This document shows, in pieces, positions 59,005-64,000 of a DNA stretch of 64,000 nt. The notes beneath the pieces were generated by a model. That model had not been told where the DNA came from and ran no database searches. It saw nothing but the letters and a program-made list of their open reading frames with translations. Made by a program: the position numbers and the translations under genes. Source of the stretch: Fodinibacter sp963800505 (GTDB lineage: Bacteria > Actinomycetota > Actinomycetes > Actinomycetales > Dermatophilaceae); the NCBI GenBank assembly GCA_963800505.1, contig CAWDBL010000026.1, forward strand, positions 66,786 through 130,785, read 5' to 3'. Positions within the stretch are counted from its first letter, which is position 1, and every line of letters begins with the position of its first letter.

Positions 59005-59732
59005 TCATCCGTCGGGAGCAGGTGCTGCCGGTGCGCGTAGACGGCCGCCTCGACCCGCGAGTGCAGGTGCAGCTTCTCGAGGATGTTGCGGACGTGGTTC
59101 TTGACGGTGTTCTCGGAGATGCCGAGCCGTTCGGCGATCTCGCGGTTGGCCAGGCCACGGGCCACCAGCCGCAGCACCTCGACCTCGCGGTCGGTCAGCA
59201 GCGGCGCGGTGCCCGTGACCGGCTCGGGGTCCTGGCTGAGCCGGGTGAACTCGGCGAGCAGGGTGGCGGCCATCCCGGGCGGGATGATCGCCTGCCCGTC
59301 GTAGACCCGGCGCACCGCGGCGGCCACCTCCTCACCGGGAAGGTCCTTGAGGAGGTAGCCGCTCGCCCCGGCCTTGATCGCCTCGAACAGGTCGGACTCG
59401 TCGTCGGACATCGTCAGCATGAGGATCCGGGCCCCGGGCACGGCCTCGCGGATCCGCCGGCACGCCTCGATGCCGCCCATGCCCGGCATCCGCACGTCCA
59501 TCAGCACGACGTCGGGCAGCACCTGGGCGCACACCTCGACGGCGTCGATGCCGTTGCTCGCCTCACCGACGACCACGGCGGCGCCGTCGAGCTCGACGAC
59601 CACCCGCATGCCACGCCGGTAGAGGTCGTGGTCGTCGGCGATCATCACGCGCACCGGCGGCAGCACGGTGCCCGCAGTGGTACCCGCGGTGGCGCCCGCG
59701 GTGGCGCCGGAGGTCACGTCGTCAGCGAGCAC
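59001..59732 (-). CDS. LuxR-family (NarL/DegU-type) response regulator
   Basis: The 243-aa protein (GTG 59732) begins with a 22-residue low-complexity Ala/Gly/Thr stretch. The receiver domain follows: VMIADDHDLYRRGM (acidic pocket), VVLMDVRMPGMGG (phospho-acceptor Asp), LTMSDDE (Thr) and GYLLKDLPGEEV (Lys). The C-terminal LuxR HTH has LTDREVEVLRLVARGLANRE and SENTVKNHVRNILEKLHLHS. The low-complexity lead suggests the real start may be a later codon (VRVMIADD). The partner kinase is not encoded here. The gene is coupled to ycaQ by a 4-bp overlap. Confidence 0.92.
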   Translation of the reverse strand: MLADDVTSGATAGATAGTTAGTVLPPVRVMIADDHDLYRRGMRVVVELDGAAVVVGEASNGIDAVEVCAQVLPDVVLMDVRMPGMGGIEACRRIREAVPGARILMLTMSDDESDLFEAIKAGASGYLLKDLPGEEVAAAVRRVYDGQAIIPPGMAATLLAEFTRLSQDPEPVTGTAPLLTDREVEVLRLVARGLANREIAERLGISENTVKNHVRNILEKLHLHSRVEAAVYAHRQHLLPTDE

Positions 59733-59788
59733 GGGCTCATCGTTGCAGGTGCGGGCCTCGCTGCCCAGAGGAATGTGAGCAAACGCCC

Positions 59789-60445
59789 TCAGGAGGCTGC
59801 TGCTTCGACACCGGTGTCGCCTGCCTGCTCCGACTCGTCGGGCAGCGAGCCGTCGAGGTCGAGGTGCAGGACGCCGTAGCTCCAGCCCCGGCGGCGGTAG
59901 ACCACGCTGGCCCGGTCGGTCTCGATGTCGTGGAAGAGGTAGAAGTCGTGGCCGACGAGCTCCATCTGGCTCAGGGCCTCGGAGAGCGTCATCGGCGTGG
60001 AGCGGTGCACCTTCTCGCGGACCTCGACGGGGGAGTCGCCGAACGGGTCGCCGTCGTCAGCCACCTCGACCGGGCCACCGTCGGCCGGCGTGACGATGCG
60101 CGCGGTCGCGCTCGCGACCGACTCGGGGGTGCGACGCCCGCGGTGCACCTGTCGCCGGTCCTTCTGACGCCTGAGCCGCTCCATCAGCTTGTCGATCGCC
60201 AGGTCGAGGGCGGCGTACTTGTCCTCGACGCACGCCTCGGCCCGCACGACGGGTCCCTTGGCGTAGCAGGTGATCTCGACCTTGTCACAGGCCTCCGCCT
60301 GGCGGCGGTTGGGCTCATGGCTCACCAGGACCTCGACCCGACGGGTGCGGGGCTCGAGCTGGGTGATCTTCTCGAGCTTGTCCTCGATGTGTGCCCGGAA
60401 GCGGTCGGAGACGGTCAGGTGCCGTCCGGTGACGACGATGTCCAC
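59789..60445 (-). CDS. hpf: Long-form ribosome hibernation promoting factor
   Basis: The 218-aa protein binds the 30S decoding site and dimerises 70S ribosomes into inactive 100S particles during starvation or hypoxia. GTG 60445 follows GAGGAGG. The N-terminal S30AE domain spans 1-100 (DIVVTGRHLTVSDRFRAHIE, ..., ALDLAIDKLMERLRRQKDRR). A flexible linker follows, then the C-terminal dimerisation domain (MTLSEALSQMELVGHDFYLF, then RASVVYRRRGWSYGVLHL). The order comF-hpf-secA is that of mycobacteria, with regulator, glycosylase and GNAT genes inserted here between hpf and secA. Confidence 0.96.
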   Translation of the reverse strand: MDIVVTGRHLTVSDRFRAHIEDKLEKITQLEPRTRRVEVLVSHEPNRRQAEACDKVEITCYAKGPVVRAEACVEDKYAALDLAIDKLMERLRRQKDRRQVHRGRRTPESVASATARIVTPADGGPVEVADDGDPFGDSPVEVREKVHRSTPMTLSEALSQMELVGHDFYLFHDIETDRASVVYRRRGWSYGVLHLDLDGSLPDESEQAGDTGVEAAAS

Positions 60446-60524
60446 GTGGTCCTCCTCGTTGCTGGGGGTCTCGCTGCGCACTGCCCAACTGGCGTCAGGG
60501 GCACCACCTCCGGAGGATCGGGGC

Positions 60525-61323
60525 TTATGCAATGACGCTAGTCTGCGGGCTTTGGGGCCACAAGGGCGGGTCCGGTGCACGGCGAGGTGTCGTCGCACAC
60601 GTCGCCGCGACGACGTGTCCAGCCCCCGCGTCGTGCAGGGCCCGGGCCGCCTCGGCGAGGGTGGCACCGGTCGTGACGACGTCGTCGACGACCACGCAGG
60701 TCGCTCCCCGCACCACCTCGCGCCAGGCCGCGCCCACGGCCATCGAACCGGCCAGGTTGCGGGCCCGTGACCGCCGGTCGAGGTGCGCCTGGTCGGACAC
60801 CCGGCGGATGTGCGCGAGCGCCGGCACCACGACCAGCCCGTGGCGTGCGCGGCGGTGCGCCGACGGCGGCGGTGGCCGCGTGGGCCAGGGCCGCGACCGG
60901 GTCGTCACCGCGCCGCCGGCGCGAAGCGCCCGCCGCCGGCACCGGCACGACGAGGACCTCCTCCCCCAGCGTCAACCGCCGCCGCAGGGCGGGGTCGGCG
61001 GTAGCCGCGGACAGGGCCGTCCCCAGCAACCGGGCGAGGTCGTCACGCAGGTCGCGCCGCCCCTCGTCCTTGTAGGCGGTGACCGCCAGCCGCAGCGCGC
61101 CCTCGAAGCGGGCACCGGCCCAGCACAGCGGCATCCCCCGCGGCGGCGGCCGGGGACCCGCCGGCCCGACGTCCCGCGACGCCGAACGCACACCCGCCCG
61201 GCAGCGGTCGCACAGCGGGCCCGCCGCGACCGTGTGGCACGCCGCGCAGCTCGAGGGCAGCACCAGCTCGAGCGCCGCCGCCAGGGCCTGCCGCACCACC
61301 GCCCAGGCGCTCCACCACGTCAT
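60525..61323 (-). CDS. comF: ComF-family phosphoribosyltransferase-like protein, frame-disrupted
   Basis: The gene starts near ATG 61323 (MTWWSAWAVVRQALAAALEL; an ATG or GTG a few codons upstream is possible). An N-terminal four-Cys zinc finger (CAACHTVAAGPLCDRC) and YKDEGRRDLRDDLARLLG identify ComF. After VLVVPVPAAGASRRRRGDDP the frame shifts at about 60,860; the PRPP-binding motif CVVVDDVVTTGATLAEAARA and the end (TAA at 60525) are in another frame. Family members act in DNA uptake or as scavenging transferases; the biochemical role in actinobacteria is unclear. The shift is a single event in an otherwise conserved gene. Confidence 0.8.
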
Positions 61324-61425
61324 CACCATGCCCGCCACGATGCCCGGCCAGCCGCCGGGATGCCGGTGCCGAACCTGGGCTGTGGATGACGGCCGCCGCC
61401 CCGGCCGCCTGTGGACGAGCCGCGC

Positions 61426-63201
61426 TCAGCCGGCGGCGGTGGCGAGGTCGGTTGCCGGGCCGCTGTCGACCCACTGCGAGCCGGCTCGGCTGTGCAGCCG
61501 GCCGTCCGAGGAGACGACCCACAGGTCACGCTCCCCGCCGGTGGAGGCGATGCTGACGGCATTAGGAACGGGGGTCAGGCCGCGCACCTCGCCACCCACC
61601 GAGACGACGACCGGGCGTACCACCTTCCCGTCGAGCACGCCCAGTGCGGCCAGGGTGCGGTCGTCGAGCCAGGCGAGGCTGGTGGCCCGGGTCAGGGAGG
61701 TGCCGACGCGCAGCGGTGCCGCGAGCCGCTGTGGGAGGCCACCACCGGTGCGCACCACCCCGGCGATGTTGATGCGGGTGTCGGAGCCGTCGAGCTTGGT
61801 CGAGAGCACGGCCACCCGGTCGCCGTCGGGGGCAACGCGCGCCTCGACCACTCGCCGCCCGTCGAGCCACGGGGCCTGCACGGGTCTGGCCGCCGCCGCC
61901 CGGGGATCGGCCGGGTTCGCTGCCACGTCGACCACCCAGAGCCGGGGTGCCTTGGCACCCTTGGTGCCGACCCCGCCCATCCACAGGTAGCCGCGCCGGT
62001 CGTAGGAGGGGTTCCCGACGGCCGTGGCGTCGAGCGGCACCTCGTAGCGGTTGGTGCCCCGCCAGCGCCAGATGCCGTTGCCGCCCGGGTCCACCGCGGC
62101 GAGCTCTCCGCCGTCGGCAGCCAGGGCCAGCCGCCGGTAGGTGTGCGGCACCTGCGGGTAGGTGCCCGAGACCGCCGGCTGGCGCGGCTCCTGGTCACCG
62201 AGCGTGCTCGGGTCGAACACCACGACGTCGTCACCGCGCCGCACCACGGGCCGGACCGGAGCCGGCGCGGCGGGGGTGGTGAAGCCCACCTCGGCGAGCG
62301 TGCCGGCCGGGCCCTCGAGGCCGCCGATGTTGACCGGCACGCCGTTGACCGACAGCTCGACCCGGCTCACGCCGGTGTCCTGGGTCAACGTGCTGACGAA
62401 CTGGGCCCACAGGTTCTGCCGGGTGTTCTCCCCGGCGCTGAGCTTCTCCTCCGAGAGGAGGTTGACGGTGGCCACCCCGGCGTCGATCGACACGGCATCC
62501 CCGAGCAGGCGGGTGCCTGCCGGCACGGCCGTGACCGCGGTGTCCTCGAGGTGGGCCGGAACCGGCAGGACCTGGGCCCGGGCCAGCCGCGTCGCGAGCT
62601 TGTCGACCGGGAACCACAGGGTGTCGGGCACCAGGGAGCGCTGGCTGGTGGAGACGTAGTGCACGTCGTAGGGCTGCACGAGCCGGGAGACCTGCGAGCT
62701 GGAGATCCAGCGCCCGAACTCCTCGGGCAGCTCGCTGATCCGCCACTCGCCGCCCACCGTGGACAGGCCGAAGGTGGCGGTCACCTCGGTGCCGGGACGG
62801 GCGGCGGTGTAGCGCCCTTGGGGGTTGACCGTGCCGGCAGCCCGCGCCGTGATGCGGACCGTCGCCGGGTCGAGCAGCGTCGCCTTCGGCGCGACGTCGT
62901 CGGCGAGCAGCACCAGGGTGCGGTCGGGTTTCCACCGCTCGCTCATCTGGGTGGTGAGGAAAGCGCGGGCGTTGTCGTAGGCGGCGTCGCTCGCGGCGCC
63001 CGCGCGCACGAACCCGCGCACGATGCTGTCCTGCGTCGCTCCCGACGACGGGCCGGGCGGGTTGACCCCGAGGACGGGGGGCTTGCCGCTGCCGACGTCG
63101 AGACCGGACTGCACCGGCCCACTGCGGGAGAGGCCACCACAGCCCGCGAGGAGGAGGGCCACGACCAGCCCGAGGGCCGCCCGTGCCCGCCGGCCGGTCA
63201 C
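61426..63201 (-). CDS. lpqB: Lipoprotein LpqB, accessory of the MtrAB two-component system
   Basis: The 591-aa lipoprotein starts at GTG 63201, overlapping the mtrB stop by 4 bp (GTGA). Signal peptide TGRRARAALGLVVALLLAGC ends in a lipobox (LAGC). A GerMN domain lies at about 235-325 (GVATVNLLSEEKLSAG, VSRVELSVNGVPVNIGG), then a beta-propeller-like C-terminal half. LpqB lies at the outer membrane face and modulates the MtrB kinase and MtrA phosphorylation, which in mycobacteria controls cell-wall and division genes. Length is normal. Gene order mtrB-lpqB-comF is conserved. Confidence 0.95.
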   Translation of the reverse strand: MTGRRARAALGLVVALLLAGCGGLSRSGPVQSGLDVGSGKPPVLGVNPPGPSSGATQDSIVRGFVRAGAASDAAYDNARAFLTTQMSERWKPDRTLVLLADDVAPKATLLDPATVRITARAAGTVNPQGRYTAARPGTEVTATFGLSTVGGEWRISELPEEFGRWISSSQVSRLVQPYDVHYVSTSQRSLVPDTLWFPVDKLATRLARAQVLPVPAHLEDTAVTAVPAGTRLLGDAVSIDAGVATVNLLSEEKLSAGENTRQNLWAQFVSTLTQDTGVSRVELSVNGVPVNIGGLEGPAGTLAEVGFTTPAAPAPVRPVVRRGDDVVVFDPSTLGDQEPRQPAVSGTYPQVPHTYRRLALAADGGELAAVDPGGNGIWRWRGTNRYEVPLDATAVGNPSYDRRGYLWMGGVGTKGAKAPRLWVVDVAANPADPRAAAARPVQAPWLDGRRVVEARVAPDGDRVAVLSTKLDGSDTRINIAGVVRTGGGLPQRLAAPLRVGTSLTRATSLAWLDDRTLAALGVLDGKVVRPVVVSVGGEVRGLTPVPNAVSIASTGGERDLWVVSSDGRLHSRAGSQWVDSGPATDLATAAG

Positions 63202-64000
63202 GGGTCCTCCGTCGGGCTGAGCGGCAGCGGCGACCCGTGCAGGGTGTCGCCGGCGCGCTGCGGCAGGGTGAGCCGGAACCTCGAGCCGACGCCCCGCTCC
63301 CCCCACGCCTGGAGCCAGCCGTTGTGCAGGCGGGCGTCCTCGAGCGAGATCGACAGCCCCAGGCCGGTGCCCCCGGTGGTGCGGGCGCGGGCCGGGTCGG
63401 CGCGCCAGAACCGGGTGAACACGTTGGCGGCCTCCCCGGGGCGCAGGCCGACGCCGTGGTCCTCGACGACCACCGCGACCGCGTCCTGCCCGACCGCGAC
63501 GCGCAGGTCGACCGGGCGCCCCTCGCCGTGCTCGATGGCGTTGACGATCAGGTTGCGCAGGATGCGCTCGACCCGGCGCTCGTCGACCTCCGCCTCGGCC
63601 GGCTCGGCCGGGGTGTGCACCGTGACGACGCTGCCGCGGCGCTCGGCCAACGGGCGGGTCGCCTCGACGACCCTGGCGATCGTGCCCCTCAGGTCGACCG
63701 GCTCGACGTCGAGCGCCGCGGCGCCGGCGTCGAACCGGCTGATCTCGAGCAGGTCGGCGAGGAGGTCCTCGAACCGGTCGAGCTCACCGGCCAGCAGCTC
63801 GGCCGACCGACCCACCGTGGGCTCGAAGTCCTCGCGCGACTCGTGGATGACGTCGACCGCCATCCGGATCGTGGTGAGCGGGGTGCGCAGCTCGTGCGAG
63901 ACGTCGGAGACGAAGCGCTGCTGCACGGCCGAGAGCCCCTCGAGCTGGCGGATCTGCGACTGGAGGCTGTCGGCCATGCCGTTGAACGAGGTGGCGAGCA
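63198..64000 (-). CDS. mtrB: Sensor histidine kinase MtrB, C-terminal part (5' end outside window)
   Basis: The frame enters the window at its right edge and gives 267 residues. Visible are the end of the HAMP region (LATSFNGMADSLQSQIRQLE), the phosphoacceptor His in SDVSHELRTPLTTIRMAVDV, the N box LRNLIVNAIEHGEGRPVDLR, the G1 box VVVEDHGVGLRPGEA, the F box FTRFWRADPA and the G2 box GGTGLGLSIS. MtrB is a membrane kinase that phosphorylates MtrA, encoded upstream outside the window. The C-terminal tail (RAGDTLHGSPLPLSPTEDP) overlaps the lpqB start. Confidence 0.95.
   Translation of the reverse strand, partial: LATSFNGMADSLQSQIRQLEGLSAVQQRFVSDVSHELRTPLTTIRMAVDVIHESREDFEPTVGRSAELLAGELDRFEDLLADLLEISRFDAGAAALDVEPVDLRGTIARVVEATRPLAERRGSVVTVHTPAEPAEAEVDERRVERILRNLIVNAIEHGEGRPVDLRVAVGQDAVAVVVEDHGVGLRPGEAANVFTRFWRADPARARTTGGTGLGLSISLEDARLHNGWLQAWGERGVGSRFRLTLPQRAGDTLHGSPLPLSPTEDP

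Overview
The window is high-GC DNA from an actinobacterium. Gene content and order point to the Intrasporangiaceae/Dermatophilaceae side of the Micrococcales, though this is inferred from recall and no search was run. The chromosomal backbone resembles the secA1-hpf-comF-lpqB-mtrB and whiB1-pdtaS neighbourhoods of Mycobacterium tuberculosis. GTG and TTG starts, 4-bp ATGA/GTGA overlaps and leaderless-looking promoters are common. I found no tRNA, rRNA, CRISPR array, intact insertion sequence or phage structural gene.

Layout. (1) 1-12.4 kb: four same-strand genes for very large proteins (a DUF6603 protein cut by the window edge, then 1046, 2102 and 604 aa), translationally coupled, without signal peptides and without a function I can name. 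This is the best candidate for an undescribed system. (2) 12.4-18 kb: accessory genes: a free-standing P-loop domain of the MnmH/SelU type, a secreted polysaccharide deacetylase, L-lactate dehydrogenase and a DUF480-methyltransferase fusion, with long noncoding stretches and a palindromic repeat. (3) 18-21 kb: the tad pilus genes tadA, tadB and a broken tadC whose 3' end is missing exactly where the accessory block begins. (4) 21-28 kb: an FHA-FtsK/SpoIIIE ATPase of type VII secretion type, a small membrane protein, whiB and the histidine kinase pdtaS. (5) 28-45.5 kb: amino-acid and small-molecule metabolism (giant NAD-glutamate dehydrogenase, two permeases, leucyl aminopeptidase, PLP decarboxylase, M20 peptidase, pruA, a wax ester/TAG synthase), plus a small operon with a WXG100-like protein. 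(6) 45.5-50 kb: CpaE-like and SAF/CpaB-like pilus assembly genes, an excisionase-type HTH protein, a LysM protein and an Rv3235-type protein. (7) 50-64 kb: an MFS exporter, an RDD protein joined to a 9-residue-repeat domain, secA, a double-GNAT protein, a YcaQ/AlkX-type glycosylase, a LuxR-family response regulator, hpf, comF, lpqB and mtrB (cut by the window edge).

How the genes connect. TadA/B/(C) and the CpaB/CpaE pair 25 kb away look like parts of one Flp/Tad-type apparatus, with tadC and probably the pilin genes lost. The FtsK ATPase at 21 kb and the WXG100-like operon at 40 kb share a promoter of identical geometry, which suggests they work together. Glutamate dehydrogenase, P5C dehydrogenase, the peptidases and possibly the neighbouring permease fit glutamate/proline catabolism. 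LpqB and MtrB belong to the MtrAB-LpqB envelope signalling system.

Two families of short palindromic repeats recur at gene ends (36-bp nested hairpins at 40.26-40.34 and 57.72-57.81 kb; a 22-bp inverted repeat near 27.9 and 41.8 kb). At least five genes carry single-base frame disruptions (tadC twice, the FtsK gene, the RDD/repeat gene, ycaQ and comF). That pattern suggests sequencing indels as much as real gene decay and should be kept in mind when reading those entries.
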